A stretch of DNA of 64,000 nucleotides, taken from NCBI RefSeq assembly GCF_029167645.1, contig NZ_CP119147.1, forward strand, positions 1,984,001 through 2,048,000, written 5' to 3'. Positions within the stretch are counted from its first letter, which is position 1. Each line of letters begins with the position of its first letter. Shown here one piece after another: positions 1 through 10,181 of the stretch. The position numbers were made by a program, and so were the translations under genes. The notes beneath the pieces were generated by a model. The model did no database searches. It saw only the letters and a program-made list of their open reading frames with translations, and had not been told where the DNA came from. The DNA is from Streptomyces sp. AM 2-1-1. Lineage in GTDB: Bacteria; Actinomycetota; Actinomycetes; Streptomycetales; Streptomycetaceae.

Positions 1-1099
1 CGCCGCAGTCCTGCTTCTCGTCGTCCCCGTCTCCGCCGTCGCCGCCCTCGTCGTCGGAACCGCTGGAGTCGACGGCCCGGACCGGCGGGTCGTACGCGGC
101 TTCCGGTTCCTCGGTCGTCCCGGGGTAGGTGTCCGTGCCGCCGGTGGGGCCGGCCGTGGAGCCGGAGGTGCCGCCGGACGCGGCCCCGCCGCTCGAACCG
201 CCCTCCGCCCCGCCGCCGGTGGTCGTGGAGCCGCCGTCGGAGCCCGCACCGCCGGTCGTCGTCGTGGAACCGCCCGGGGAGCCCGTGCCGCCGGTGGTCG
301 TGGAGCCGCCGTCGGAGCCCGCACCGCCGGTGGTCGTCGTGGAACCGCCCGGGGAGCCCGTGCCGCCGTCCGTCCCGGCGCTCCCGCCCGTACCGCCGCT
401 CGTGCCGCTTCCCGCCTCGACCGATCCGCTGCCGGAGACCGGGCAGGAGGAGCCGGTGAGGGAGCAGATCGCGGAGTGGAGGCCCTCGGTGATCCGGCCG
501 CCCAGGCCGCCGACGGTCAGCGCCCCGACGAGCGCGACGACGATCAGCACCAGGCCGAGGTACTCCAGAGCCGTCTGGCCCCGGTCGCGGCGCCAGGTGA
601 TCAGGTGCGGGACGGAGAACTCCGGCCGTGCCGCGCGCCGGCCGGGCGGCAGCCGGAACCACTCCCGGCTCCGCCGCCGGGAGACGAGGATCAGGATCAG
701 GGACGGTACGAGGAGCTGGGTGAGGCCGTGCGCCGAACCGCCGGCCAGGTTGGACGCCCCGCCTGCCACCAGCCAGATCTGGAGGGTGGTGACCGCCCAC
801 CGGAGGCCGTTGCCGCCCTCGTGCAGCCGGCGCGAGAGCCACCAGGCGGCCGCCCCGGGCAGGGCCGCCCAGGCGACGATGCCGAGGAGTTCGCCGCCCA
901 CCGCGTCCACGGCGAAGGCGGAGCCGAAGAGACCGACCGCGCCCACGGCGGTCGCCGCGACCAGCACCAGGAGGAGGACCTGCGTGAGCGCCAGGGCGCG
1001 GGGCATCGGCTGCCGGCCACCCGGTGCCGGAGCCGCACCACTGGTCCCGTCGGCCCCTCCGGCCCCGCCGTGGGGGTGTATGCCATCGAAAGCCGACAT
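1..1099 (-). CDS. pilin-like membrane protein with low-complexity Thr/Gly/Ser tail (partial, cut by window edge)
   Basis: The reverse strand is open from an ATG at 1099 to the window edge, at least 366 codons with typical Streptomyces codon use, so the C-terminus is missing. The N-terminal part has several hydrophobic segments. Around residue 165 it has the stretch GQTALEYLGLVLIVV, which resembles the conserved N-terminus of Flp/Tad type IVb pilins (G-x-x-x-x-E followed by a hydrophobic helix). Shortly after comes ICSLTGSSC with two cysteines. The rest is a Thr/Ser/Gly-rich linker with a 25-residue tandem repeat, then an acidic Asp/Glu-rich stretch. Actinobacterial proteins with this pilin-like segment exist, some as carriers of variable C-terminal domains. 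The C-terminal domain cannot be seen here, so no function is assigned. A 12-base palindrome lies just upstream. Confidence 0.72.
   Translation of the reverse strand, partial: MSAFDGIHPHGGAGGADGTSGAAPAPGGRQPMPRALALTQVLLLVLVAATAVGAVGLFGSAFAVDAVGGELLGIVAWAALPGAAAWWLSRRLHEGGNGLRWAVTTLQIWLVAGGASNLAGGSAHGLTQLLVPSLILILVSRRRSREWFRLPPGRRAARPEFSVPHLITWRRDRGQTALEYLGLVLIVVALVGALTVGGLGGRITEGLHSAICSLTGSSCPVSGSGSVEAGSGTSGGTGGSAGTDGGTGSPGGSTTTTGGAGSDGGSTTTGGTGSPGGSTTTTGGAGSDGGSTTTGGGAEGGSSGGAASGGTSGSTAGPTGGTDTYPGTTEEPEAAYDPPVRAVDSSGSDDEGGDGGDGDDEKQDCG
213..362 (-). repeat. 75-bp in-frame tandem repeat, two copies
   Basis: A 75-base unit beginning ccgccggtggtcg at 213 recurs at 288 with one visible substitution. 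It is a multiple of three and encodes two copies of a 25-residue Gly/Ser/Thr-rich unit in the extracellular linker of the reverse-strand membrane protein. Copy number of such repeats often varies between strains. Confidence 0.8.
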
Positions 1100-1116
1100 G
1101 ATGACCCCAACCCCCG

Positions 1117-1128
1117 GTGCACGTGCAC
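1117..1128. promoter_or_regulatory. 12-bp perfect palindrome, possible operator
   Basis: GTGCACGTGCAC is a perfect palindrome 17 bases upstream of the ATG at 1099 of the pilin-like gene. Its position fits an operator or 5' UTR element for that gene. No regulator can be named from the sequence. Confidence 0.35.
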
Positions 1129-1245
1129 GACATGACTGCCGGACACGCTAGGGCGGGGTGGCGTGCGCGTCGTGGGCCCCAGGACCCAACTCCAGGCCCA
1201 TGACCGGACGTTCGACCACACGTCGGGGCGGCCCGGGACGAAGAC

Positions 1246-1289
1246 GCACCCGGGCCCGGACGTCGACGAGGACGTACGGGCCCGGGTGC
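1246..1289 (-). terminator. hairpin terminator after serA
   Basis: Arms GCACCCGGGCCCG (1246-1258) and CGGGCCCGGGTGC (1277-1289) pair perfectly over 13 bp, starting 24 bases past the serA stop. There is no long U tract, which is normal for Streptomyces terminators. Confidence 0.65.
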
Positions 1290-1313
1290 GGGGTCACACC
1301 GTGCGGGGGCCGC

Positions 1314-2906
1314 TCAGGCGACGAGGTTCACCGAGCGGGCCATGGCGGCACCGATCTCCTCGGAGATCTCGTTCAGCACCGGCTGCGGAACGGTGTCGTC
1401 GACGGTGAGGACGACGAGCGCCTCGCCGCCCACGTCCGCGCGCGAGACCTGCATGCCCGCGATGTTGAGACCGGCTTCGCCGAGGATGCGGCCGACGGTG
1501 CCGACGACACCGGGACGGTCCTGGTAGCGCAGGACGACCATGTGGTCGGCGAGCGCCAGGTCGACGTCGTGCTCACCGATCGCGACGATCTTCTGGAGGT
1601 GCTTGGGGCCGGCCAGCGTGCCGGAGACCGAGACCTCCTCGCCGCCCGCGAGCGTACCGCGCACGGTGACGACGTTGCGGTGGTCGGCCGACTCGGAGCT
1701 GGTGGTGAGGCGGACCTCGACACCGCGCTCCTGCGCGAAGAGCGGGGCGTTGACGTAGCTGACGGTCTCGTCGACGACGTCCTCGAAGACGCCCTTGAGC
1801 GCGGAGAGTTCCAGCACCTTCACGTCGTGCTGGGTGATCTCGCCGTACACCTCGACGTCGAGGCGGGCCGCGACCTCGCCGGCGAGCGCGGTGAAGATGC
1901 GGCCGAGCTTCTCGGCGAGCGGCAGACCCGGGCGCACGTCCTGGGCGATGACCCCGCCCTGGACGTTGACCGCGTCCGGCACCAGTTCGCCGGCGAGCGC
2001 GAGGCGCACCGACTTGGCGACGGCGATGCCGGCCTTCTCCTGGGCCTCGTCCGTGGAGGCGCCGAGGTGCGGGGTGCAGACGACCTGGTCGAACTGGAAG
2101 AGCGGGGAGTCCGTGCAGGGCTCCTTGGCGTACACGTCGAGGCCGGCTCCGGCGACGCGCCCCTCCTTGAGGGCGGAGGCGAGCGCCTCCTCGTCGACGA
2201 TGCCGCCGCGGGCGGCGTTGACGATGCGCACGGTGGGCTTGACCTTGTGCAGCGCCTCGTCGCCGATGAGACCGACGGTCTCCGGCGTCTTGGGCAGGTG
2301 CACGGTGATGAAGTCGGAGACCTCCAGCAGCTCGTCCAGGCTGAGGAGCTTGACGCCCATCTGCGCGGCGCGGGCCGGCTGCACGTAGGGGTCGTACGCG
2401 ACGATCTTCATGCCGAAGGCCGACATGCGCTGGGCGACCAGCACGCCGATGCGGCCGAGGCCCACCACGCCGAGGGTCTTCTCGCTGAGCTCGACACCCG
2501 TGTACTTGTTGCGCTTCCACTCGCCGTTCTTCAGGGCGGTGTTGGCCTGCGGGATGTGGCGGGCCGTGGCGACCAGCAGACCGCAGGCGAGCTCGGCCGC
2601 CGTGACGATGTTGGAGGTCGGCGCGTTGACCACCATCACGCCGGCCTTGGTGGCGGCGGAGACGTCGACGTTGTCCAGACCGACACCGGCGCGGGCCACC
2701 ACCCGGAGCTTCTTGGCGGCGGCGATGGCCTCCGCGTCGACCTTCGTGGCGGAACGCACCAGGATCGCGTCCACATCGGCGATGGCCGGGAGCAGTTCGG
2801 CGCGGTCGGCGCCGTTGCAGTGCCGGATCTCGAAGTCCGGTCCCAGGGCGTCGACCGTGGCGGGCGACAGCTCTTCGGCGATGAGTACGACAGGTTTCGA
2901 GCTCAC
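1314..2906 (-). CDS. serA: D-3-phosphoglycerate dehydrogenase
   Basis: Oxidises 3-phosphoglycerate to 3-phosphohydroxypyruvate with NAD+, the first step of serine synthesis in the cytosol. The 530-residue product has the split D-2-hydroxyacid dehydrogenase catalytic fold. The Rossmann motif GLGRIG lies near residue 150, the catalytic Arg is in NAARGGIVDE, the Glu region is GLDVYAKEP, and the catalytic His is in TPHLGAST. These are followed by an allosteric substrate-binding domain and a C-terminal ACT domain (HMVVLRYQDRPGVVG...), so this is the long serine-responsive type. I chose the GTG at 2906 over the GTG at 2918 because GAGGA sits 5 bases upstream and known Streptomyces SerA proteins start MSSKPVVLIAEE. 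It follows ilvC on the same strand after a strong hairpin, so it probably has its own promoter. Confidence 0.97.
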   Translation of the reverse strand: MSSKPVVLIAEELSPATVDALGPDFEIRHCNGADRAELLPAIADVDAILVRSATKVDAEAIAAAKKLRVVARAGVGLDNVDVSAATKAGVMVVNAPTSNIVTAAELACGLLVATARHIPQANTALKNGEWKRNKYTGVELSEKTLGVVGLGRIGVLVAQRMSAFGMKIVAYDPYVQPARAAQMGVKLLSLDELLEVSDFITVHLPKTPETVGLIGDEALHKVKPTVRIVNAARGGIVDEEALASALKEGRVAGAGLDVYAKEPCTDSPLFQFDQVVCTPHLGASTDEAQEKAGIAVAKSVRLALAGELVPDAVNVQGGVIAQDVRPGLPLAEKLGRIFTALAGEVAARLDVEVYGEITQHDVKVLELSALKGVFEDVVDETVSYVNAPLFAQERGVEVRLTTSSESADHRNVVTVRGTLAGGEEVSVSGTLAGPKHLQKIVAIGEHDVDLALADHMVVLRYQDRPGVVGTVGRILGEAGLNIAGMQVSRADVGGEALVVLTVDDTVPQPVLNEISEEIGAAMARSVNLVA

Positions 2907-3196
2907 GTGTGTCCTCACAAGTCCAGTGCGGACGGCCGTCCCGACGGCCGCAGGCGGTGGAGGCTAGCCGCGTGGAAGACGCACGACATTGTGGGCCTGA
3001 CGCGTATATGTGTTGAGCAGTGTAGTCATGCGAAGAGGTTCTGACTGCGCCCCGGAGGAAGGATCACCCTCACGAGGGTGGACCCCCTGGACGCGCGTGC
3101 GCGCGCGGTGTTGACGGGCGGCGCCCGCGGGGGTCCTTCCGCCCGTTCGGGCCCTTCGGCGACCGTGGCGGCGCGGAGCCGGGCGCGGTGCGGTGC
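2907..3196. other. intergenic region upstream of serA
   Basis: No gene was found here. On the reverse strand the stretch around 3000-3035 is unusually AT-rich for this genome (CATATACG, TACACT) and is the likely serA promoter area, but I cannot fix the -35 and -10 boxes with confidence. Confidence 0.4.
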
Positions 3197-3238
3197 CCGC
3201 CGGGCGGGCCCGCTGATGGGGGCGGGCCCGCCCGGCGG
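3197..3238 (-). terminator. strong hairpin terminator after ilvC
   Basis: A perfect 17-bp GC-only stem (3197-3213 with 3222-3238, core CGCCGGGCGGGCCCGC) with an 8-base loop begins 9 bases past the ilvC stop. It separates ilvC from serA. Confidence 0.75.
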
Positions 3239-3247
3239 CCGTGAGGC

Positions 3248-4384
<1,137 letters not shown>

Positions 4385-4912
4385 TCATGCCGTGCGGTCG
4401 AGTGCGCGCAGGGACCGGTCGGTGATCGAGCGCGCGCCGCGCCCTATGGCGATGGTGCCGGACTGGACGAGCTCCTTGATGCCGTACTGCTCCAGCATCT
4501 TGAGCATCGCGGACAGCTTGTCGGCGCCTCCGGTCGCCTCGATCGTGACCGCCTCCGGGGAGACGTCCACGGTCTTGGCGCGGAACAGCTGGACGATCTC
4601 GACGATCTGCGAGCGGGTTTCGTTGTCCGCGCGGACCTTCACCAGGACGAGCTCGCGCTGGATCGCGGCGCCGGGCTCCAGTTCGACGATCTTCAGGACG
4701 TTGACCAGCTTGTTGAGCTGCTTGGTCACCTGCTCCAGCGGCAGGTCCTCGACGTTCACCACGATGGTGATGCGGGAGATGTCGGGGTGTTCGGTGGTCC
4801 CGACGGCGAGCGAGTCGATGTTGAACCCGCGCCGGGAGAAGAGGGCGGTGATCCGGGCGAGGACACCGGGCTTGTTCTCGACGAGAACGGAGAGCGTGTG
4901 CTTGGTGGACAT
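4385..4912 (-). CDS. ilvN: acetolactate synthase small (regulatory) subunit
   Basis: Regulatory subunit of acetohydroxyacid synthase; it binds the catalytic subunit IlvB, stimulates it and confers valine feedback inhibition. The 175 residues match the family length. The N-terminal ACT domain (HTLSVLVENKPGVLARI, then RGFNIDSLAVG) is followed by the second regulatory domain (ELVLVKVRADNETRSQI, EATGGADKLSAML). Its ATG at 4912 lies 22 bases after the ilvB stop, so the two are co-transcribed and made in step. Confidence 0.96.
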   Translation of the reverse strand: MSTKHTLSVLVENKPGVLARITALFSRRGFNIDSLAVGTTEHPDISRITIVVNVEDLPLEQVTKQLNKLVNVLKIVELEPGAAIQRELVLVKVRADNETRSQIVEIVQLFRAKTVDVSPEAVTIEATGGADKLSAMLKMLEQYGIKELVQSGTIAIGRGARSITDRSLRALDRTA

Positions 4913-4934
4913 GGAGTCGGTCTCTCTCTGTCTC

Positions 4935-6788
4935 TCAGTCGTCTTCGTGGTCGCCGAAGTCGGGGCGGACGCCGCGGGCGGCCATGACCTCGTCGTTGGA
5001 GGTGCCCGCGGCGACCATCGGCCACACCATGGCGTCCTCGTGCACGATGAAGTCGATCACGACCGGGCGGTCGTTGACGGCGTTCGCCTCCTCGATGACC
5101 TTGTCGAGGTCGGCGGGGTCCTCGCAGCGGATGGCGTAGCAGCCCATCGCCTCGGACAGCTTGACGAAGTCCGGCACCCGGGTGCCCTTCGCCGGGACGC
5201 CGTCGACGTCGGCGCCGCCGCCGCTCAGCACGGTGTTGGAGTACCGCTGGTTGTAGAAGAGGGTCTGCCACTGCCGGACCATTCCGAGGACGCCGTTGTT
5301 GATGATGGCGACCTTGATCGGGATGTTGTTCAGGGCGCAGGTGGTGAGTTCCTGGTTGGTCATCTGGAAGCAGCCGTCACCGTCGATGGCCCAGACGGGG
5401 GCGTCCGGCCGGCCGACCTTGGCGCCCATCGCGGCCGGGACCGCGTACCCCATCGTCCCGGCGCCGCCGCTGTTGAGCCAGGTGGCGGGCTTCTCGTACT
5501 GGATGAAGTGCGAGGCCCACATCTGGTGCTGCCCGACGCCCGCGGCGAAGATCGTTCCCTCGGGGGCGAGTTCACCGATGCGCTGGATGACCTGCTGCGG
5601 CGAGAGGCTGCCGTCCTCCGGCATGTCGTAGCCGAGGGGGTAGGTCTCGCGCCACCGTTCGAGGTCCTTCCACCAGGAACCGTAGTCGCCGGTGTTGCCC
5701 TCGTTGTGCTCGGCCTGGACCGCCTGGACCAGGTCGGCCAGGACCTCGCGGGCGTCGCCCACGATCGGCACGTCGGCGTGACGGTTCTTGCCGATCTCGG
5801 CCGGGTCGATGTCGGCGTGCACGATCTTCGCGTACGGGGCGAAGCTGTCCAGCTTCCCGGTGACGCGGTCGTCGAAGCGGGCGCCGAGGGCGACGATCAG
5901 GTCGGCCTTCTGCAGGGCGGTGACGGCGGTGACCGAACCGTGCATGCCGGGCATGCCCACGTGCAGCGGGTGGCTGTCGGGGAAGGAGCCGAGCGCCATC
6001 AGGGTGGTGGTGACCGGGGCTCCGGTGAGCTCGGCGAGGACCTTCAGTTCGGCCGTCGCGCCGGCCTTCATCACGCCGCCGCCGACGTACAGCACCGGGC
6101 GCTTGGCCTGGGTGATGAGCCTGGCGGCCTCGCGGATCTGCTTGGCGTGCGGCTTGGTGACCGGGCGGTAGCCCGGGAGGTCCTGGGTGGGCGGCCAGCT
6201 GAAGGTGGTCTGCGCCTGGAGGGCGTCCTTGGCGATGTCGACGAGGACGGGGCCCGGACGCCCGGTGGAGGCGATGTGGAAGGCCTCGGCGATGGTGTGC
6301 GGGATGTCGTCGGCGTTGGTCACCAGGAAGTTGTGCTTGGTGACCGGCATGGTGATGCCGCAGATGTCGGCTTCCTGGAAGGCGTCGGTGCCGATGAACG
6401 CGGAGGCGACCTGACCGGTGATCGCGACGATCGGCACGGAGTCCATGTGCGCGTCGGCGATCGGGGTGACGAGGTTGGTGGCACCGGGTCCGGAGGTGGC
6501 CATGCAGACGCCGACCTTGCCGGTGGCCAGGGCGTAGCCGGAAGCCGCGTGACCCGCCCCCTGCTCGTGCCGCACCAGGACGTGGCGCACCCGCGTGGAG
6601 TCCATCAGCGGGTCGTAGGCGGGGAGAATGCAGCCGCCGGGGAGGCCGAATACCGTGTCGGCGCCGACTTCCTCGAGAGAACGGATGAGGGACTGCGCAC
6701 CCGTGACGTGCTCAACGGTGGCGGACGGCTGTCCGCCGGTACGGGACCGCGACTGGGGGTGCTGGGCCCCGGTGGCCTGCTCGGTCAT
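4935..6788 (-). CDS. ilvB: acetolactate synthase large (catalytic) subunit
   Basis: Thiamine-diphosphate enzyme that condenses two pyruvates, or pyruvate with 2-oxobutyrate, in the first shared step of branched-chain amino acid synthesis. The 617-residue protein has the N-terminal ThDP domain with the catalytic Glu in [15 protein letters not shown], a central FAD-binding domain, and the C-terminal ThDP/Mg motif [16 protein letters not shown] place the start at the ATG at 6788 (MTEQATG), which has purine-rich GAAGAG 7 bases upstream. The ATG two codons earlier at 6794 is too close to that sequence. Expression is likely set by the leader-peptide attenuator at 6846-6963. Confidence 0.96.
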   Translation of the reverse strand: MTEQATGAQHPQSRSRTGGQPSATVEHVTGAQSLIRSLEEVGADTVFGLPGGCILPAYDPLMDSTRVRHVLVRHEQGAGHAASGYALATGKVGVCMATSGPGATNLVTPIADAHMDSVPIVAITGQVASAFIGTDAFQEADICGITMPVTKHNFLVTNADDIPHTIAEAFHIASTGRPGPVLVDIAKDALQAQTTFSWPPTQDLPGYRPVTKPHAKQIREAARLITQAKRPVLYVGGGVMKAGATAELKVLAELTGAPVTTTLMALGSFPDSHPLHVGMPGMHGSVTAVTALQKADLIVALGARFDDRVTGKLDSFAPYAKIVHADIDPAEIGKNRHADVPIVGDAREVLADLVQAVQAEHNEGNTGDYGSWWKDLERWRETYPLGYDMPEDGSLSPQQVIQRIGELAPEGTIFAAGVGQHQMWASHFIQYEKPATWLNSGGAGTMGYAVPAAMGAKVGRPDAPVWAIDGDGCFQMTNQELTTCALNNIPIKVAIINNGVLGMVRQWQTLFYNQRYSNTVLSGGGADVDGVPAKGTRVPDFVKLSEAMGCYAIRCEDPADLDKVIEEANAVNDRPVVIDFIVHEDAMVWPMVAAGTSNDEVMAARGVRPDFGDHEDD

Positions 6789-6845
6789 CGGCATTCTCTT
6801 CTCGAGGCTGAGGGTTTTGCGGGGTTTTGGGGAGTGCCAGTGCAA

Positions 6846-6880
6846 CAAAAAACCCCTCGTGCCGTGAGGCAAGCGAGGGG
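6846..6880 (-). terminator. attenuator terminator of ilvB
   Basis: On the reverse strand CCCCTCG (6880-6874) pairs with CGAGGGG (6859-6853), with a nested GCC/GGC stem in the loop, followed by six U (A run at 6847-6852). This is a textbook intrinsic terminator, rare in Streptomyces, lying between the leader peptide stop and the ilvB start. Confidence 0.88.
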
Positions 6881-6921
6881 AGCGCGCCGGTGCGGTAGGC
6901 GGAGTGTCGTGTGACTCCGCT

Positions 6922-6963
6922 TCAGCCGACGCGCTTTCCACGTACGAGAATTCGGGTGCGCAT
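6922..6963 (-). CDS. ilvB leader peptide (attenuation)
   Basis: A 13-codon ORF reads [13 protein letters not shown] and stops at 6922. It contains the regulatory run Ile-Leu-Val and is preceded by AGAGGG 8 bases upstream of its ATG. Downstream lies an intrinsic terminator and then ilvB. Leader peptides of this kind upstream of ilvB were predicted across Actinobacteria as branched-chain amino acid attenuators. Stalling at the Ile/Leu/Val codons would favour an anti-terminator and allow ilvB transcription. Confidence 0.85.
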   Translation of the reverse strand: MRTRILVRGKRVG

Positions 6964-6996
6964 GGCATTGACCCTCTCTCCGGCACGGCGACCGTG

Positions 6997-9840
6997 TCAA
7001 GCGGGTGGGACGGACGTCTCATCATGTGAGCCGCCGAGCGGGTGGGGCGAGCCTCCCGCGAGCACGGGTCGAGGTGCGGGGACGCCGGGTACGGGGAAGT
7101 GTCCGCGCCGCAGCGCGTGGCGCAGCCGGTACTCGTCCAGCGGCCCCGTGAAGGCCATCCCCTGGCCGTGGGTGCACCCCATGGCCCGCAGGGCGAGGAC
7201 CTGCTCCGGGACGTCGACGCCGTCGGCCACCGACTGCATGCCGAGGTCGCGGGCGATCCGCAGCAGTCCGCTGGTGATCTTGTGCAGCCGGGCCGACTCC
7301 ACCACGCCTTCGACGAGGCCCCGGTCGAGCTTGAGGACGTCGATGGGGAGGCGGCGCAGCGCGTTGATGGCGGCGTACCCGCTGCCGAAGCCGTCGAGTG
7401 CGATACGGACGCCGAGGCGGCGCAGTGCCACCAGGCGGCGTTCCAGCTCGTCGAAGGAGATCCGGGGGTCGCTGTCGCCCACTTCGATCATCAGTGCGCC
7501 GGAGGGCAGGCCGTGCCGGGTCAGCAGCGCCTCGACGGAGCCGAAGGGCAGGGCGTTGTCCAGCAGCCGTGCGGCGGAGAGGCGGACCGACACGGAGACC
7601 GGGTATCCGGCCCTGGTGCGTTCGGCGGCCTGCTGGACGGCTTCCTCGAGGAGCCAGCGGCCCAGCTCGGCGGTGCGGTCGCCGTCGTCGGGGACGCGCA
7701 GGAACTCGGCGGGGGTGAAGAGGATGCCCTGCGAGGACCGCCAGCGGGCCTGCGCGGCCACGGCGGCGACCGTACCGGTGGCCAGGTGCACCACGGGCTG
7801 GTGGAGCAGGGCGAACTCGCCGTCGCGCAGTGCGGTGCGCAGCCGGACCGCCAGCTCGGAGCGGCGTACGACGTCCGCCTGCATCTGGGGGGCGTAGAGC
7901 TCGACCCGGTCCTTGCCGGCCGCCTTGGCGCGGTACATCGCGAGGTCGGCGTTGCGCATGAGGTCGTTCGGGGTGATCCCGGGCTCGGCGAAGGCGACGC
8001 CGATCGAGGCCGCCACCCGCACCTCGCCGGGGCCGACCAGGTACGGCTGGGAGAGGGTGAGACGCAGCCGGTCGGCGATCTCGTGGACCTGGTACTCCCG
8101 CGCGGCCTGGTCGCGGGTGCCGTCGCCGACGATCAGCGCGGCGAACTCGTCCCCGCCGAGGCGGGCGGCGGTGTCCCCGGCGCGGACGGAGTCGGCGAGC
8201 CGCTTCGCGGCCTGGACGAGGAGTTCGTCGCCCGCCTGATGACCGACGGTGTCGTTGACGGCCTTGAAGCCGTCGAGGTCGATGAAGAGCACGGCGGTGC
8301 CGGGGTCGCCCGCGCGCCGTCCGCCGAGCGCCTGGCGCACCCGGGAGGTGAAGAGGGCGCGGTTGGGCAGGTCGGTGAGCGGGTCGTGCTCCGCGTTGTG
8401 CTGCAACTGGGCCTGGAGGCGCACGCGTTCGGTGACGTCACGGCTGTTGAGCAAGAGGCCGCCGTGGTGGCGGTTGACGGTGGACTCGACGTTGAGCCAC
8501 TCGCCGCCCCCCGACCGGAAGCGGCACTCGATGCGGGTGGTGGGCTCCTCGACCGGGTGGGAGGCGAGGAAGCGGCGGAGCTGGTGGACGACCCTGCCCC
8601 GGTCGTCCGGGTGGATGATCGAGACGAGCTCGGTGTGGACGAGGTCCTCCGCCGGGCAGCCGTACACCCCGGCCGCGGACGGACTGACGTAGCGGAGCGT
8701 GCCGCTGGGCGCGGCGATCATGATGACGTCACTGGAGCCCTGGACCAGGGAGCGGAAGTGGTTCTCCTGCAGGGCGAGTTCCTGGGTGAGGGTGAGGTTG
8801 TCCATGAGCATGATGCCCTGGCGGAGCACGAGGGCCAGCACGACGGCGCAGCCGGTGAAGACCACCACGCCGTCGACCCGGCGGCCCTCGACGACGTTGT
8901 ACAGGATGCCGAGGGTGCAGACGGCCGCCGCGAGGTAGGGCGTGAGCGCGGCCAGTGATCCCGCGATGGGGCGGCTGGTGGTGCGCGCCCGGCGGTCGGG
9001 GTCTTCGGCTCGGGCGTCGTGTCCGGCCTGGGCGGCGGAGTGGCGTACGCCCCAGGGCGCGTACGCGAGCAGGAGGGAGCCGGCGAACCAGCCCGCGTCC
9101 AGGAGCTGCCCGGAGTGGTAGGTCGAGCGGAGCAGCGGGGAGGTGAACAGGGCGTCGCTGACCACGGTCAGGGCGAGTCCGGCGATGGCCGTGTTGACCG
9201 CCGAGCGGTTGACGTTGTTCCGCCGGAAGTGCAGGGCGAGGACCATCGAGACGAGCACGATGTCGAGGAGCGGATAGGCCAGCGACAGGGCGGCGCGGGC
9301 GACGCTCTCGCCCTCGGGGGCGGCGACGTCGGCGGCGTGCGCGAGGGCGAGGCTCCAGGAGAGGGTGAGCAGCGAGCCGCCGATCAGCCAGCTGTCGAGC
9401 ACCAGGCAGACCCAGCCGGCCCGGGTGACGGGGCGCTTGGCGAGCACCAGCAGTCCGATGATGGCGGGCGGCGCGAAGCAGAGGAAGAAGAAGTCGGCGG
9501 CGGAGAGCGGGGGTACGTCCGCCCCGAGGACGACTTCGTACCAGCCCCAGACGGCGTTGCCGCAGGCGCCCATGGCGGAGGAGAAGGCGAAGAGCAGCCA
9601 GGCGGCCCGGGAGGGGCGGTCGACCGCACCCGCGTAGAGGAGGCAGGAGACGGCGGCGATGAGTGCCGCGAGGCTGAGGCCGAAGTCGCCCATGAAAAGG
9701 GCGAGTCGGGGCGAGCCCCAGCCGACGGCGGCACCGACCGCGTAGCCCGCGCAGACGACGGCGAGCAGGATCTGGGGCAGCACTCTCGTGCGGGCGGACG
9801 CGGCGGCCCGGCGGGAGAGCGACGCGTCCAGGGCGCTCAC
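6997..9840 (-). CDS. cdgC: membrane-bound PAS-GGDEF-EAL cyclic-di-GMP protein (CdgC type)
   Basis: The product is about 947 residues. About ten hydrophobic helices occupy the first 330 residues, followed by a PAS domain ([18 protein letters not shown]...), a GGDEF domain with intact RLGGDEF, and an EAL domain. The EAL signature is degenerate: AAQARW stands where EALLRW is expected, and DGFGSGYA replaces the DDFGTGYS motif. By the family rules this suggests a diguanylate cyclase without phosphodiesterase activity, anchored in the membrane. In S. coelicolor the gene next to ilvB is cdgC, a known developmental c-di-GMP gene. I chose the GTG at 9840 (AAGGG 7 bases upstream); the in-frame extension to 10005 is Arg/Pro/Gly-rich with poor codon bias. 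A short ORF upstream overlaps this GTG by GTGA. Confidence 0.88.
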   Translation of the reverse strand: MSALDASLSRRAAASARTRVLPQILLAVVCAGYAVGAAVGWGSPRLALFMGDFGLSLAALIAAVSCLLYAGAVDRPSRAAWLLFAFSSAMGACGNAVWGWYEVVLGADVPPLSAADFFFLCFAPPAIIGLLVLAKRPVTRAGWVCLVLDSWLIGGSLLTLSWSLALAHAADVAAPEGESVARAALSLAYPLLDIVLVSMVLALHFRRNNVNRSAVNTAIAGLALTVVSDALFTSPLLRSTYHSGQLLDAGWFAGSLLLAYAPWGVRHSAAQAGHDARAEDPDRRARTTSRPIAGSLAALTPYLAAAVCTLGILYNVVEGRRVDGVVVFTGCAVVLALVLRQGIMLMDNLTLTQELALQENHFRSLVQGSSDVIMIAAPSGTLRYVSPSAAGVYGCPAEDLVHTELVSIIHPDDRGRVVHQLRRFLASHPVEEPTTRIECRFRSGGGEWLNVESTVNRHHGGLLLNSRDVTERVRLQAQLQHNAEHDPLTDLPNRALFTSRVRQALGGRRAGDPGTAVLFIDLDGFKAVNDTVGHQAGDELLVQAAKRLADSVRAGDTAARLGGDEFAALIVGDGTRDQAAREYQVHEIADRLRLTLSQPYLVGPGEVRVAASIGVAFAEPGITPNDLMRNADLAMYRAKAAGKDRVELYAPQMQADVVRRSELAVRLRTALRDGEFALLHQPVVHLATGTVAAVAAQARWRSSQGILFTPAEFLRVPDDGDRTAELGRWLLEEAVQQAAERTRAGYPVSVSVRLSAARLLDNALPFGSVEALLTRHGLPSGALMIEVGDSDPRISFDELERRLVALRRLGVRIALDGFGSGYAAINALRRLPIDVLKLDRGLVEGVVESARLHKITSGLLRIARDLGMQSVADGVDVPEQVLALRAMGCTHGQGMAFTGPLDEYRLRHALRRGHFPVPGVPAPRPVLAGGSPHPLGGSHDETSVPPA

Positions 9841-10181
9841 CGGAGGGCCCTTGGCTCGTGGGCGGTCCGGTGGGCGGTGGTGGGCACCGCCGGCGCACCG
9901 CGCACCCCCGGCAGCCCTCGCGCGGGCCCGTGTCCGCCGGGCAGCGCCCCTGCCGGGACCCGCCGTCGCCGGTCCCGCGTCCGTCCGTCCCGCTGTCGGC
10001 CGCACATCGCCACTGCCCCCTCGCGTCCAGCTGCCCGCCCCGCCGCCGTCCTTCCACGGCGCAGCCCCCCGCCTCCGGACGATACACCAGACTCGTCACG
10101 CATAGCCATACTCCTTCTACTCTCCGTGACGAGCTGGGACGTTGTCGGTACGTGGTGTGGCCGGACGGCTCCGGAACGCTG
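9841..10181. other. intergenic region upstream of cdgC with inverted repeat
   Basis: It holds no gene with normal codon bias. A reverse-strand 88-90 codon ORF (start 10109 or 10103, well-formed AAGGAGT ribosome site) ends in the GTGA overlap with cdgC at 9837, but its codons are only about three quarters G/C at the third position. Inverted repeat arms CTCGTCACG (10092-10100) and CGTGACGAG (10135-10143) flank its start. The region must carry the cdgC promoter. Confidence 0.45.

Noticed and set aside
1158..3044. Long open frame on the + strand across serA
   Set aside because: It mirrors serA codons on the opposite strand; serA has family motifs throughout and the + frame gives only low-complexity Gly/Asp/Val/Leu sequence.
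8249..8958. + strand frames within the cdgC region
   Set aside because: Antisense shadows of the GGDEF and PAS parts of cdgC.
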